From NCBI GenBank assembly GCA_900771335.1, contig CAAGNP010000018.1, positions 1 to 56,806 on the forward strand: a stretch of 56,806 nt of DNA, given 5' to 3'. A program made the position numbers and the translations under genes. Under the pieces are notes generated by a model. That model searched no databases and was not told the origin of the DNA. It worked only from the letters and a program-made list of their open reading frames with translations. Positions 32,606-42,518 of the stretch are shown in pieces. Position 1 is the stretch's first letter. Each line of letters starts with the position of its first letter. Source of the DNA: Rikenellaceae bacterium. GTDB taxonomy: Bacteria; Bacteroidota; Bacteroidia; Bacteroidales; UBA932.

Positions 32606-33313
32606 ATGAAATCAATTAAATTTTTAGTGGCTCTATGCCTAATGGGAACATTGATGTTCTCTTCTTGTAAATTCAATGCTGGACAACGTGTTCCTGGTAC
32701 CACATCTGCTAAAGTTGACTCAGTGAGCTACGCTTTGGGTGCATACTTCGGAGGTATGATCAAAAGCTCTGATTTCGGTGAGTTGAACAAATGTGAGATG
32801 AAAAAAGGTTTGAATGATGTAATGAATGGCGGTGAATTGAAGATTGCAGAACAAGAGATTATGCAAGTGATTCAGAACCACCTTATGCAGAGAATGAACG
32901 CCCTTTCAGAGATCAATGAGAAAGAGGGTGCTGAGTTCTTGGCAAAGAACAAAGAGAAAGAGGGTGTTGTAGAGGCTGTGTCAGGTCTTCAATACAAGAT
33001 GATCGAGGAGGGTGCAGGTGTTATGCCTCAGCCTAAAGATACAGTAGAGGTTCACTACAAAGGCTCTTTGCTTGACGGTACTGTATTTGATTCTTCATAC
33101 GAAAGAGGTGAGCCTGCAAAATTCCCTCTTAATGCAGTTATCAAAGGTTGGTCAGAGGGTCTTACATATGTTAAAGAGGGTGGTAAAGTGGAGCTTTATA
33201 TCCCTGCAAGCCTTGGTTATGGTCCAAGAGGTTATGGCAATATCCCAGCCAACTCTACACTTATCTTCGAGGTGGAACTTTTGAAAGTTTTCCCTGCTGC
33301 TGAAGAGAAATAA
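32606..33313 (+). CDS. FKBP-type peptidyl-prolyl isomerase lipoprotein
   Basis: A 235-residue protein with signal peptide and lipobox FSSC (Cys21), an FKBP_N dimerisation-like helical part (about 32-120) and an FKBP domain (about 135-230): VEVHYKGSLLDGTVFDSSY, FPLNAVIKGWSEGL and IPASLGYGPRGYGNIPANSTL. It should help fold proteins in the periplasm or at the outer membrane, like FkpA/Mip. It is 13 bases after nhaA and is closed by a terminator. Confidence 0.93.
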   Translation: MKSIKFLVALCLMGTLMFSSCKFNAGQRVPGTTSAKVDSVSYALGAYFGGMIKSSDFGELNKCEMKKGLNDVMNGGELKIAEQEIMQVIQNHLMQRMNALSEINEKEGAEFLAKNKEKEGVVEAVSGLQYKMIEEGAGVMPQPKDTVEVHYKGSLLDGTVFDSSYERGEPAKFPLNAVIKGWSEGLTYVKEGGKVELYIPASLGYGPRGYGNIPANSTLIFEVELLKVFPAAEEK

Positions 33314-33341
33314 GGATATTTGACAGAACAGAATATTTCCT

Positions 33342-33379
33342 GAGAGGTGACCAAATTTGTGGCCACCTCTCTTTTTTTA
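33342..33379 (+). terminator. intrinsic terminator after the FKBP gene
   Basis: A stem of about 10 bp (GAGAGGTG/CACCTCTC plus CC/GG with one bulge) and a run of seven T. Confidence 0.9.
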
Positions 33380-33400
33380 TAGGTATATGATAAAAATTTT

Positions 33401-33408
33401 TAACTTTG
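33401..33408 (+). promoter_or_regulatory. -7 box (TAACTTTG) of the 33429 unit
   Basis: TAACTTTG fits TAnnTTTG, 20 bases before the ATG and right after the FKBP terminator. Confidence 0.55.
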
Positions 33409-33428
33409 CGAGTTAAACTGCGTGAAGT

Positions 33429-35654
33429 ATGAACAAAAAAATCGTAATCATTTGCTCTGTACTGGCTCTCTTGCTTTTGGGTGGGATAGGTTTTGGTTTT
33501 TACAAACTGTTTTTCACCCCTGAATCGGAGGGAGAGGAGCTGGCCAACAGCAAGGGGGATGCTATGATGGCTGTCCCTTCAGATGCGATTATGGTCTACG
33601 ACTTCGCTTCATTTGACCTTCTTTCGGAGTTTTATGGCGGGAAGGTTTCCCCACTTGCCTCATTCTTGAAGATTTTCCCCTCGGATATAAAAAATGAGGG
33701 TGCTGTGGTCTCTGTGCATTATCCGTCTAAAAATACAATAGCCCCCCTCCTGGTGGTATCAGTTGAGGACGGTGATGAGAGGGAGAGGCTGAAAGATATG
33801 GTCTCTGACTATTGCTCCGGTGTAATCAACAAAAAATACAGTGGAGTTACCATCAGCAAGGCGGTGATACCGGCCATCAGCTATACATTTTATGGAAAAT
33901 TCCTGATTGCCAGCCCGTCTCATGTGGTGGTAGAGTCATCTATCAGACATCTTGAGGGGAGAAGTTCCATTAAGGACAACCAACTGTTCCAGAAAGGATC
34001 AGGCGATGTCAAAGGGAAGATGGTCCTTCATATCAACCATCAGAACATCGGCAAGTTCTTCTCAGGCAGCATAAATTATGACTATCTCGGCAAGGCGACA
34101 TTCTTCTCGTCTCTTGCCTCATGGAGCAGCTTCCATCTGGAGAGTGATGATGCTACCATTGAAGGGGAGGGTAAATTCATCAATGAAAAGGATGAGGCCA
34201 ATTTCTCAAATATTTTTCTGACACAGAAGGGTAAGAGTACCAGGATTTATGATATACTGCCCCATAATACGGAATATGTAATATCTCTGCAGTTGTCAGA
34301 TGTGGAGGAGTATCTGGACTCATACACATCATATCTGGAGGCTATAAAGAAGATAAATGATTATCACTATTTGAATTCGATAGCCCCCAAAAGCATTGGA
34401 GAGAGTGTGTCACCTAAAAACTGGTTTATCTCCCTGGATCCACAGGAGATCGCGGTAGCCTCCCTTCCCGACAGCAAAGGTGGTGAGAAGATGACTTTTG
34501 TAAGGGTTAAGGAGAGTGAGAAGGTGAAACTGTACAAAGGCTATATCGGTACCCTTTTGGGAGATTTCTTTGCCCCATCTTCGGAAGAGGCCTGCGGGAT
34601 AGTGAATGACTGGATGGTGATAGGGAGCAAGCGTATGGTGGAGAAGCTGAGTGAAGAGACCAAAAACGAGTTGTACTTCTCGATGAAGATGTATCTGGAG
34701 CAGACCTCTGCCGCTTCCGTATGTAAAGAGAACTCTACTGTATCCGGTGTGGTGAATTTGTCAAAATGTGCAGACTCTCTGGCCCTATATTTCAAAAAGG
34801 AGTATAGTGCACCTCTGCTGGAGAAGATGGGTGATTACAATTTCAATTATCTGACCTTCAACCTTGGCCATGGTGGAGCAGCAGTACTCCCCCATTTTAC
34901 CCGATATGCCGAAAATATGGCTGTACTGCCTCAGCCCCCGGTGGCAGAGATAGCGGTGTCGGATGCCAAGGCGGTATATGATGAGACAGTGGTGGAAATT
35001 CCCCAGGGGCCTTATCAGGTGAAGAACTTTGTAAACGGGAAGAAAAATTATTTGCAGCAGTTGTCAGACAACAAAATCAGACTTCTGGATGATAACAGGA
35101 GGGGTGTGTGGACCATCCCCTTTGACTCCAAGTTGTCCGGTTGTGTTGCGCAGGTGGACCATTTCAAAAATAGCAAACTGCAGATGATATTCTGCTCAGG
35201 AAATAAGCTATATATGCTCGACAGACTTGGACGCTGGGTGAAACCTTTCCCGGTGACCCTATCCAAAGATGTCCTGCTGGGTCCCCAGGTGTATGATTTT
35301 AACAATACAAGAGAGTATACATTGGTTGTGCTTCATACGGACAATACTATCGGTATGTATGATATGACCGGCAAGGCTCTCGAGTCGTGGGCCCCTGTGC
35401 AGCTTGGAGAGAAGATTAAAGGGCTTCCTGAACTGCTGGATATGGAAGGTACAAGATATTGGGTCATAAGGACCGGATATCAGACTGTTATATGTAATGA
35501 GAATGGTTCGCCTGTGGCAGATTTCTCCAGGAAGAGGAGATTGACTGCAGATACCAGAGTGGAGAGAAAATCGGGCAAAGAGGTGGTGGTGAAGAGTGTT
35601 GAGGGAAAAGATATGGTATTGAATTTGCAGACCGGAGCCATGAAAAAAATGTAG
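33429..35654 (+). CDS. large membrane-anchored periplasmic protein, unknown function
   Basis: A 741-residue protein with one N-terminal transmembrane helix or uncleaved signal (about 5-27) and a large exported part. Residues 45-480 contain repeated domains of about 200 residues starting with patterns like MMAVPSDAIMVYDFAS, resembling DUF3352-type modules. Residues 540-741 look like short propeller-type strands (MYDMTGKALESWAPVQLG, VICNENGSPVADFS). I do not recognise a defined function. It opens a run of plus-strand genes (DUF4834, ABC exporter, acyl-CoA synthetase). Confidence 0.7.
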   Translation: MNKKIVIICSVLALLLLGGIGFGFYKLFFTPESEGEELANSKGDAMMAVPSDAIMVYDFASFDLLSEFYGGKVSPLASFLKIFPSDIKNEGAVVSVHYPSKNTIAPLLVVSVEDGDERERLKDMVSDYCSGVINKKYSGVTISKAVIPAISYTFYGKFLIASPSHVVVESSIRHLEGRSSIKDNQLFQKGSGDVKGKMVLHINHQNIGKFFSGSINYDYLGKATFFSSLASWSSFHLESDDATIEGEGKFINEKDEANFSNIFLTQKGKSTRIYDILPHNTEYVISLQLSDVEEYLDSYTSYLEAIKKINDYHYLNSIAPKSIGESVSPKNWFISLDPQEIAVASLPDSKGGEKMTFVRVKESEKVKLYKGYIGTLLGDFFAPSSEEACGIVNDWMVIGSKRMVEKLSEETKNELYFSMKMYLEQTSAASVCKENSTVSGVVNLSKCADSLALYFKKEYSAPLLEKMGDYNFNYLTFNLGHGGAAVLPHFTRYAENMAVLPQPPVAEIAVSDAKAVYDETVVEIPQGPYQVKNFVNGKKNYLQQLSDNKIRLLDDNRRGVWTIPFDSKLSGCVAQVDHFKNSKLQMIFCSGNKLYMLDRLGRWVKPFPVTLSKDVLLGPQVYDFNNTREYTLVVLHTDNTIGMYDMTGKALESWAPVQLGEKIKGLPELLDMEGTRYWVIRTGYQTVICNENGSPVADFSRKRRLTADTRVERKSGKEVVVKSVEGKDMVLNLQTGAMKKM

Positions 35655-35664
35655 TGTCGGATTT

Positions 35665-35904
35665 ATGATTATTAGTTTTCTGTTTATTTGCTTTTTACTA
35701 TTCACCCTTGTCTCTATGACGGTGAGATTGGTCCTGTCTCTGTTCTGGAGAAGGACAAAAAAGAGGGAGGAGAGTGCGGATGTGAATCATAAGAAAGTGG
35801 GAGAAGTGTATGTCTCATCCCCTAAAACTGTAGGGCAAAATAAAGTGGTGGAGAAGGATATGGGCGAGTATGTGGATTTTGAAACTGTAAAAGAGGAGAA
35901 GTAG
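35665..35904 (+). CDS. DUF4834 family small membrane protein
   Basis: A 79-residue protein with one N-terminal transmembrane helix (about 2-26), a basic stop-transfer WRRTKKR and a conserved acidic tail GEYVDFETVKEEK, the signature of DUF4834 in Bacteroidetes. Function unknown. The next gene starts 1 base after its stop, so it is tightly linked to the ABC exporter. Confidence 0.8.
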   Translation: MIISFLFICFLLFTLVSMTVRLVLSLFWRRTKKREESADVNHKKVGEVYVSSPKTVGQNKVVEKDMGEYVDFETVKEEK

Positions 35905-35905
35905 T

Positions 35906-37729
35906 ATGGAGACCTTTAAAAGACTGCTGGCATATGCAAAGCCATATCGAAGATTCTGGCCCGGATACCTTATCCTGTCCATCTTCTCTGTTATATTTGG
36001 GGTGGTGAATTATGCTCTGATAGACCCACTCCTGACTGTATTGTTCGATTCTGATACAGTTGCCACCAGTGCGTCACTTCCAGAATTCTCTTTCACCATA
36101 GATTATTTCTATTCACTGTTCGAGTACTACCTGGTAAAAATAATTGGGGACAAGAGTGTCCTTGCCGGATTGCTTTTTGTCTGCTTTATCCTGATAGCAG
36201 CCTCATTCCTGTCTAACCTTACAAGATTCTGGTCTCAGAAGATATTGGTAAATATGAAGACCCATATCATGAAGGGTATACGCAGGGATTTGTTCAATGT
36301 CATTACCAAGCTTCATATCGGCTATTTCCATGACCAAAGGAAAGGTGATATCCTATCAAGTGTGTCAAATGATGTGAATGAGGTCCAGAACAGTGTGGCT
36401 GCAAGTTTCCATATCATTTTCAGGGAGCCTTTGCTTATTATAGGTTTCATGGCAGGACTCTTTTATATGTCACCCAAATTGACCCTGATCACACTCCTGA
36501 CCCTCCCGATATCAGCATTGGTAATCGGAGGCGTGTCCCGTAAATTGAGAAGGGGTGCCGTTCAGACACAGTCGCTTCTGGGCAGGATAATAAGCCAGTT
36601 TGAGGAGGCGATATCAGGTGCCCGCATTATCAAGGCTTTCAATGCCCAGAAGTATGTAAGGGATAACTTTGAAAAGACAAATGAGGAGCATAAGGAGATC
36701 AGCAGATCCATCTTTACCAGACAGGAACTGGCATCTCCTCTATCGGAGTTTCTTGGTATCTCCGTAGCTGTAGGTGTCCTTTTCTTCGGAGGATGGCTTC
36801 AGATGAGGGGGGAACTTGGGATGACTTTGCCCGAGTTCGTGGTATACATTGCCTTTTACTGGAGAGTACTTGAGCCTTCAAAGGCTATTGCAAACGCTTA
36901 TGCAAATGTGCAGAGGGGTCTTGTCTCCGGCAACCGTATCTTTGCGATATTGGATGTGGCTTCCGATATAAAGAATAAGGAGAACCCTATCCGTATCACA
37001 GAATTCAAGGAGAGTGTGGTGTTTGACAATGTTTCGTTCAAATATACTCATGAACCTGTACTGAAGAACATATCACTTACCATTCCCAAAGGGAAGATGG
37101 TGGCTCTTGTGGGGCCTTCAGGTGCGGGAAAATCGACTTTGGCAGATCTTATTCCCCGATTCTATGATGTGACAGAGGGTTCTATCAGGATAGATGGTGC
37201 GGATATCAGGGACTATAATCAGAAGGATCTTATCTCCCTAATGGGTATTGTGACCCAGGAGGCAATCCTGTTTAATGATACTATATATAATAATATCACA
37301 TTTGGTATGGAAAATGTAACCAGAGAGGATGTCGAGAATGCTGCGAGGATAGCGAATGCAGAGGAGTTCATCCTGGCGATGGAGGATGGTTACGATACCA
37401 ATATTGGTGATAGAGGAGCCAAATTGTCCGGAGGACAGAGACAGAGACTAGCCATTGCACGTGCAGTCCTTAAAAACCCTCCAATCCTTATTTTGGATGA
37501 GGCTACCTCGGCACTTGATACAGAGAGTGAAAGGCTTGTGCAGGATGCTTTGACCAAACTGATGAAGAACAGGACATCAGTGGTTATTGCCCACAGGCTC
37601 TCTACTATACAGCACGCTGATGAAATAGTGGTGCTACAGGATGGAAAGATTGTAGAACAGGGATCTCACCATCAATTGTTGAACAATAAAGGTTTGTATT
37701 CACACTTGTGTGAGTTGCAATCTTTTTAA
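35906..37729 (+). CDS. ABC exporter, fused permease and ATPase (MsbA-like)
   Basis: A 607-residue half-transporter: six membrane helices within about 1-330 and a C-terminal ATPase (about 350-600) with Walker A GPSGAGKST, Q-loop TQEAILF, signature LSGGQRQR, Walker B ILILDEATSALD and the switch His in IAHRLSTI. It works as a homodimer and may flip lipid, LPS core-lipid A or a drug. MsbA-like identity is supported by overall layout only. Confidence 0.9.
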   Translation: METFKRLLAYAKPYRRFWPGYLILSIFSVIFGVVNYALIDPLLTVLFDSDTVATSASLPEFSFTIDYFYSLFEYYLVKIIGDKSVLAGLLFVCFILIAASFLSNLTRFWSQKILVNMKTHIMKGIRRDLFNVITKLHIGYFHDQRKGDILSSVSNDVNEVQNSVAASFHIIFREPLLIIGFMAGLFYMSPKLTLITLLTLPISALVIGGVSRKLRRGAVQTQSLLGRIISQFEEAISGARIIKAFNAQKYVRDNFEKTNEEHKEISRSIFTRQELASPLSEFLGISVAVGVLFFGGWLQMRGELGMTLPEFVVYIAFYWRVLEPSKAIANAYANVQRGLVSGNRIFAILDVASDIKNKENPIRITEFKESVVFDNVSFKYTHEPVLKNISLTIPKGKMVALVGPSGAGKSTLADLIPRFYDVTEGSIRIDGADIRDYNQKDLISLMGIVTQEAILFNDTIYNNITFGMENVTREDVENAARIANAEEFILAMEDGYDTNIGDRGAKLSGGQRQRLAIARAVLKNPPILILDEATSALDTESERLVQDALTKLMKNRTSVVIAHRLSTIQHADEIVVLQDGKIVEQGSHHQLLNNKGLYSHLCELQSF

Positions 37730-37741
37730 AAATTGAAAAAT

Positions 37742-39403
37742 ATGGCTAATACCTCATTAAACAAAATGATTGAGAAAAGTATGAAGACGAACTGGGACCG
37801 CCCGGCTTTGTCCGATTACAAGGGTGTCACACTTTACTATAGGGATGTGGCTAGAAGAATTGAGAAAATCCATCTGATTTTTGAGATTTGTGGTATTAAG
37901 AAGGGGGATAAAGTGGCTTTGTGCTCAAAGAACCAGGCAAACTGGGGCGTGGCATTTTTGGCTTGTACCACTTATGGAGCAGTGCCGGTTCCTATCCTTC
38001 ATGAGTTCAAATCGGGCAATATTGCCCATCTGGTAAATCACTCTGAGGCGAGAATCCTCTTTGTTGGTGATGTTATTTGGGAGGGCTTGATGCAGTCGGA
38101 TATGCCTGCGTTGGAGGCAGTAATTCTCCTTACAGATTTCTCATTGCTATACACTGCAAATGACAGCATTGATGATGCTCGTGAACATTTGAACGAATAT
38201 TTTGGAAAGAAATATCCGAAAAGTTTCGGACCTGAGCATATTTGCTACCATGAGGACAGCCCTGATGAGTTGGCATTGATCAACTATACCTCAGGTACAT
38301 CCGGCTTCTCTAAAGGTGTGATGCTCCCATACCGTTCACTCCTTTCTAATGTCCTTTTTGCATACGTGGCAGAGCCTAATCTTGACAATAATTCCCAAGT
38401 GGTCTCTATGTTGCCTTTGGCGCACATGTACGGATTGATGTTCGAATTCCTATTCGAGATGACTGCCGGAGCACATGTTCACTTTTTGACCAGACTCCCA
38501 ACCCCTAAGGTGATTATGGAGGCATTCAAGCAGGTGAAGCCAAATATCATTGTGGCAGTGCCGATGATTATCGAGAAGATATACAAGAAGAAACTTGAAC
38601 CTATCATTGAGAAAGGGAGCATGAAATTGCTTCTTAAGCTTCCGGTAATCGACCAGGCTATTTACAAAAAGATAAATGCTACACTTGATGAGACCTTCGG
38701 TGGCCAGTTTGAAGAGATTATCCTTGGTGGTGCAGCTTTCAACAGGGAGGCTGAAGCTTTCTTTAAGAAAGTGGGCTTCAGATATACTGTGGGTTATGGT
38801 ATGACTGAGTGTGGCCCTATCATTACCTACTCGCACTGGGATAAGGCAAAACTCTACTCTTGCGGCCAGGTGGCTCCAAGAATGGAGGTTAAGATCGACT
38901 CGTCTGATCCAGTAAATATCCCAGGAGAAGTGTTGGTGAAGGGTGACAATGTGTTCTTGGGATACTATAAGAACCAGGAGGCTACTGATGAGTGCTTTAC
39001 CGCAGACGGATGGTTCAAAACAGGTGATTTGGGTGTGATGGATGAGGAGGGATTCCTATATATCAAAGGTAGGAGCAAGACAATGATTCTTGGTCCGTCA
39101 GGTCAAAATATATATCCTGAGGAGATCGAGAGCGAATTGAACAATATGCCATACGTGGGAGAGTCCCTTGTGATAGAGGATGGTGAAAAACTGGTGGCCC
39201 TCATCTACCCTGACCAGGACTTGAGGGATAGGGAAAAACTTACCAAGGAGCAGCTTCTGGAGAAACTCAACGAGGGTTTGAAAGAGGTGAACAAGGTATT
39301 GCCAAACTATTGTAAGATAGCATCTATTGAGCTCTCGCCGGAGGAGTTCGAGAAGACACCGAAGAGAAGTATCAAGAGATATTTGTACCAAAGGAAAAAA
39401 TAA
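37742..39403 (+). CDS. AMP-dependent synthetase (long-chain acyl-CoA/acyl-ACP synthetase-like)
   Basis: The 553-residue adenylate-forming enzyme has the P-loop-like motif INYTSGTSGFSKGVMLPYRSL (about 181-200), VGYGMTECGPIITY near 350, FKTGDLGVMDEEGFLYIKGRSK near 425 and the C-terminal lysine in KTPKRSIKRYLY. It activates a fatty or related acid. The TTG at 37733 is not used, since the ATG at 37742 fits the family start. It lies 12 bases after the ABC exporter, which fits lipid recycling or surface-lipid synthesis. Confidence 0.9.
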   Translation: MANTSLNKMIEKSMKTNWDRPALSDYKGVTLYYRDVARRIEKIHLIFEICGIKKGDKVALCSKNQANWGVAFLACTTYGAVPVPILHEFKSGNIAHLVNHSEARILFVGDVIWEGLMQSDMPALEAVILLTDFSLLYTANDSIDDAREHLNEYFGKKYPKSFGPEHICYHEDSPDELALINYTSGTSGFSKGVMLPYRSLLSNVLFAYVAEPNLDNNSQVVSMLPLAHMYGLMFEFLFEMTAGAHVHFLTRLPTPKVIMEAFKQVKPNIIVAVPMIIEKIYKKKLEPIIEKGSMKLLLKLPVIDQAIYKKINATLDETFGGQFEEIILGGAAFNREAEAFFKKVGFRYTVGYGMTECGPIITYSHWDKAKLYSCGQVAPRMEVKIDSSDPVNIPGEVLVKGDNVFLGYYKNQEATDECFTADGWFKTGDLGVMDEEGFLYIKGRSKTMILGPSGQNIYPEEIESELNNMPYVGESLVIEDGEKLVALIYPDQDLRDREKLTKEQLLEKLNEGLKEVNKVLPNYCKIASIELSPEEFEKTPKRSIKRYLYQRKK

Positions 39404-39420
39404 AGGGAAAACTATAGACT

Positions 39421-39837
39421 ATGTTGACCGAAAAACAAAAACAATTCGATTTGAGTTATCTGAAAATGGCCCAGGTGTGGTCTGAAAACTCTTATTGTGT
39501 CAGGAGAAAGGTGGGTGCGCTGATAGTAAAGGACAGGATGATCATATCCGACGGATACAACGGTACCCCTGCAGGGTTTGAGAATGTATGTGAGAATGAG
39601 TTGGGCCAGACCAAGAGTTATGTCCTCCATGCCGAGGCGAACGCCATTACCAAGGTGGCAAAATCCAACAACAGCAGCGAAGGTGCCACTTTGTATGTCA
39701 CCGACGCCCCTTGTATGGAGTGTGCCAAGCTGATAATTCAGGCTGGAATTAAAAGGGTGGTCTATAGTAAGGAGTATAGAAATACTGAAGGGCTTGAGTT
39801 GCTGGAGAGGGCAGGTATAGAAATTTGTAAATACTGA
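39421..39837 (+). CDS. deoxycytidylate deaminase family protein
   Basis: A 138-residue zinc deaminase: HAEANAI (about 69-75) supplies the zinc His and catalytic Glu, and PCMECAK (about 98-104) the two zinc cysteines. VGALIVKDRMIISDGYNGTP is typical of dCMP deaminases, giving dUMP for thymidylate synthesis. The protein is near family length. It is followed after 2 bases by the S41 protease gene. Confidence 0.92.
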   Translation: MLTEKQKQFDLSYLKMAQVWSENSYCVRRKVGALIVKDRMIISDGYNGTPAGFENVCENELGQTKSYVLHAEANAITKVAKSNNSSEGATLYVTDAPCMECAKLIIQAGIKRVVYSKEYRNTEGLELLERAGIEICKY

Positions 39838-39839
39838 TA

Positions 39840-41372
39840 ATGGATAAATTGAAGATATTGAGGTCTGTTCTGTGGGGAATTATCCTCATAATGGTCGGCA
39901 GCATCGTTACCAAATGGATGGATTACAGGAGATACCGCCCTGTGGGAGAGTTGTCCGGCAATTGGTCCAAGGTGTCTCTGGTTCTTCAGCAGATAGAGAA
40001 GAACTATGTAGATACAATCGACTATGAGGGTATATCGGAGAAGTTGATACCTCTGATACTGAAGGAACTTGATCCTCATTCTGTCTATCTTCCACCGGAG
40101 GAGCTTAAGGTGGCTGATGAGGATCTGAATGGCAATTTTGACGGTATCGGCATTACATTCAATGTTCCTGCAGACACAGCTATAGTGATAAGTGTCATCA
40201 CCGGAGGTCCTTCTGAGAAGGTTGGGCTTGCACCCGGGGACAGAATCATATCCATCGATGGCCGGAATGTGGCCGGAGTCAAATTTCCTCAGGATTCGAT
40301 GATCAGACTCCTCAGAGGTGTATCTGGGTCCAAGGTAAATGTGAAAGTCAAAAGGGAGAAGGAGACTGTTGATTTTACTATTGTCAGGGGTAAAATACCT
40401 GTCAAGAGCATAGATGTAGCCTATATGATAAATGATACTACCGGCTATATCAAGTTGTCAAAGTTCTCCAAATCAACCTATATGGAGTTTCTCGAGGCTA
40501 TTGTAAAATTGACGGCCAAGGGGATGGACAAACTCATTTTTGACCTTAGGGATAATCCCGGAGGGTATCTTGACCAGGCACTCTATCTCTCAAACGAGTT
40601 TTTGAAAAAGGACGAGCTTATCGTCTATATGGAGGGTCTGCATAGGGAGAGACAGGACTTCAGAGCTACAGGCAAAGGTCTGATAAAGGATGTGGAACTG
40701 GTGGTGCTGATCAATGAGGGGTCGGCTTCATCCAGTGAGATATTTGCAGGGGCTATCCAGGACAACGACAGGGGGCTGATAGTGGGAAGGCGTTCATACG
40801 GAAAAGGTCTGGTGCAGGAGCCCATGTACTTCTCTGACAACTCAGGTATCCGTCTGACCGTGGCCAAATATTATACACCGGATGGAAGATATATCCAGAA
40901 ACCATATGTGAAAGGTGATGATGAGGCGTATAGCGGAGACCTGGTAGAGAGGTATCTTCATGGTGAGATGATGGACAAGGACAGTATCCCGACAGAGGGT
41001 GGAGGTATTATACCTGATATCTTTGTCCCGGTAGACACTGTGGGTGTGACCGACCTGCTGGTAAAACTCAACAGGCAGTCGGCTCAGACCAAGTTCAGCA
41101 TAGAGATCTCAGATATTTACAGAAAGGAGCTCCAGTGTGTGAAAGATCTTGACGAGCTTAATGCACTTCTGGACAGAATGGATCTGGAGACCAAGTTCAG
41201 GGCATATATGAAGAGGAACTCGATCAGTATGGTGGAGTCCCAATGGAAGATATCACGCAGCATAGTGATGATCCAGATCAGGGCGATGGTGGGAAGATAC
41301 TCCAAACTGGAGGATGAGGCATTCTATCCCATTATAGCTGAAATAGATAATGTAATCCAAAGAGTAATATAA
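39840..41372 (+). CDS. S41 family carboxy-terminal processing protease with PDZ domain
   Basis: A 510-residue protein with an N-terminal transmembrane anchor (about 8-24), a PDZ domain (about 95-175; GPSEKVGLAPGDRIISIDG) and an S41 protease core. The catalytic Ser lies in NEGSASSSEIFAG near 292-304 and the general-base Lys in RRSYGKGLV near 318-326. A helical C-terminal domain follows. It should cleave C-terminal tails of exported proteins in the periplasm. Confidence 0.93.
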   Translation: MDKLKILRSVLWGIILIMVGSIVTKWMDYRRYRPVGELSGNWSKVSLVLQQIEKNYVDTIDYEGISEKLIPLILKELDPHSVYLPPEELKVADEDLNGNFDGIGITFNVPADTAIVISVITGGPSEKVGLAPGDRIISIDGRNVAGVKFPQDSMIRLLRGVSGSKVNVKVKREKETVDFTIVRGKIPVKSIDVAYMINDTTGYIKLSKFSKSTYMEFLEAIVKLTAKGMDKLIFDLRDNPGGYLDQALYLSNEFLKKDELIVYMEGLHRERQDFRATGKGLIKDVELVVLINEGSASSSEIFAGAIQDNDRGLIVGRRSYGKGLVQEPMYFSDNSGIRLTVAKYYTPDGRYIQKPYVKGDDEAYSGDLVERYLHGEMMDKDSIPTEGGGIIPDIFVPVDTVGVTDLLVKLNRQSAQTKFSIEISDIYRKELQCVKDLDELNALLDRMDLETKFRAYMKRNSISMVESQWKISRSIVMIQIRAMVGRYSKLEDEAFYPIIAEIDNVIQRVI

Positions 41373-41384
41373 AACTAATATATA

Positions 41385-42434
41385 ATGAAACTTTCACAAT
41401 TTAACTTCAATCTGACATTGGATCAGATCGCCAAATATCCGGCAGACTTTAGAGATGAATCTCGCCTATTGGTTCTTCACAAGGATACCGGTGAGATAGA
41501 ACATAAAATCTTTAAGGATATCATCCACTACTGTGATGAGGGTGATGTGTTTGTGTTTAACGATACTAAAGTTTTCCCAGCCCGTCTGAAAGGCAATAAA
41601 GAGAAGACAGGTGCTGAGATTGAAGTTTTCCTTTTAAGGGAGTTGAACAGGGAGCAGCGCTTGTGGGATGTCCTTGTGGATCCTGCAAGGAAGATAAGGA
41701 TCGGCAACAAGCTCTATTTTGGTGAGAATGATTCGTTGGTGGCTGAGGTTATCGACAATACCACCTCGAGAGGACGTACCCTCAGATTCCTGTATGACGG
41801 CTCATACGAGGAGTTCAAGGAGACACTTTATTCAATGGGTGAGATACCTGTTCCCAAGTGGATCAGACCTCATGCAGAGGAGATTGATACTGAGCGTTTC
41901 CAGACTATTTTTGCCTCAAAAGAGGGTGCTGTGGCTTCACCTGCAGCGGGTCTCCATTTCAGCAGGGAACTTTTCAAAAGGATGGAGATAAAAGGGGTGG
42001 ACTGGACAAACATCACTTTGCATATGGGCCTTGGCCATTTCCGCACAGTGGATGTTGAGGATTTGTCCAAACATAAAATGGACTCGGAACAGATGATTAT
42101 CTCTGAGGAGTCTGCAAATATGATCAATAGTGCAAAAGCCAAAGGCAAGAAGGTGTTTGCTGTGGGTATTACTGTAGCCCGTGCAGTGGAGACCCCTGTG
42201 ACAACCAAAAACGAGATAAGCCCGTTTGAAGGTTGGACCAACAAGTTCATATTCCCACCTTACCAGTTTGTGATCCCTTCTGCCCTTGTAACCAATTTCC
42301 ACTTGCCATCATCCACCATGCTCATGTCTGTGGCAGCGTTTGGCGGTTATGACAATGTGATGAAAGCATACAAGGAGGCATTGAAAGAGGGGTACAAGTT
42401 CGGTACTTATGGTGATGCCATGCTTGTGATCTAA
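41385..42434 (+). CDS. queA: S-adenosylmethionine:tRNA ribosyltransferase-isomerase
   Basis: A 349-residue QueA of normal length: PARLKGNKEKTGAEIEVFLL near 65-84, PVPKWIRPHAEEIDTERFQT near 152-171, VASPAAGLHFS near 182-192 and FHLPSSTMLMSVAAF near 304-318. It transfers the ribosyl part of SAM to preQ1 in tRNA, making epoxyqueuosine. It is 12 bases after the S41 protease gene. Confidence 0.96.
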   Translation: MKLSQFNFNLTLDQIAKYPADFRDESRLLVLHKDTGEIEHKIFKDIIHYCDEGDVFVFNDTKVFPARLKGNKEKTGAEIEVFLLRELNREQRLWDVLVDPARKIRIGNKLYFGENDSLVAEVIDNTTSRGRTLRFLYDGSYEEFKETLYSMGEIPVPKWIRPHAEEIDTERFQTIFASKEGAVASPAAGLHFSRELFKRMEIKGVDWTNITLHMGLGHFRTVDVEDLSKHKMDSEQMIISEESANMINSAKAKGKKVFAVGITVARAVETPVTTKNEISPFEGWTNKFIFPPYQFVIPSALVTNFHLPSSTMLMSVAAFGGYDNVMKAYKEALKEGYKFGTYGDAMLVI

Positions 42435-42504
42435 AAAGCTGAATTTTAAAAAATATAGCCCGAAAAATTGTTTTTTTGAGCAGTCTATTCGTCGTATTCC
42501 TGTC

Positions 42505-42512
42505 TACTTTTG
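42505..42512 (+). promoter_or_regulatory. -7 box (TACTTTTG) of the dprA unit
   Basis: TACTTTTG fits TAnnTTTG and lies only 6 bases before the dprA ATG, so transcripts would start at or near the start codon. No clear -33 box. Confidence 0.4.
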
Positions 42513-42518
42513 TAGATT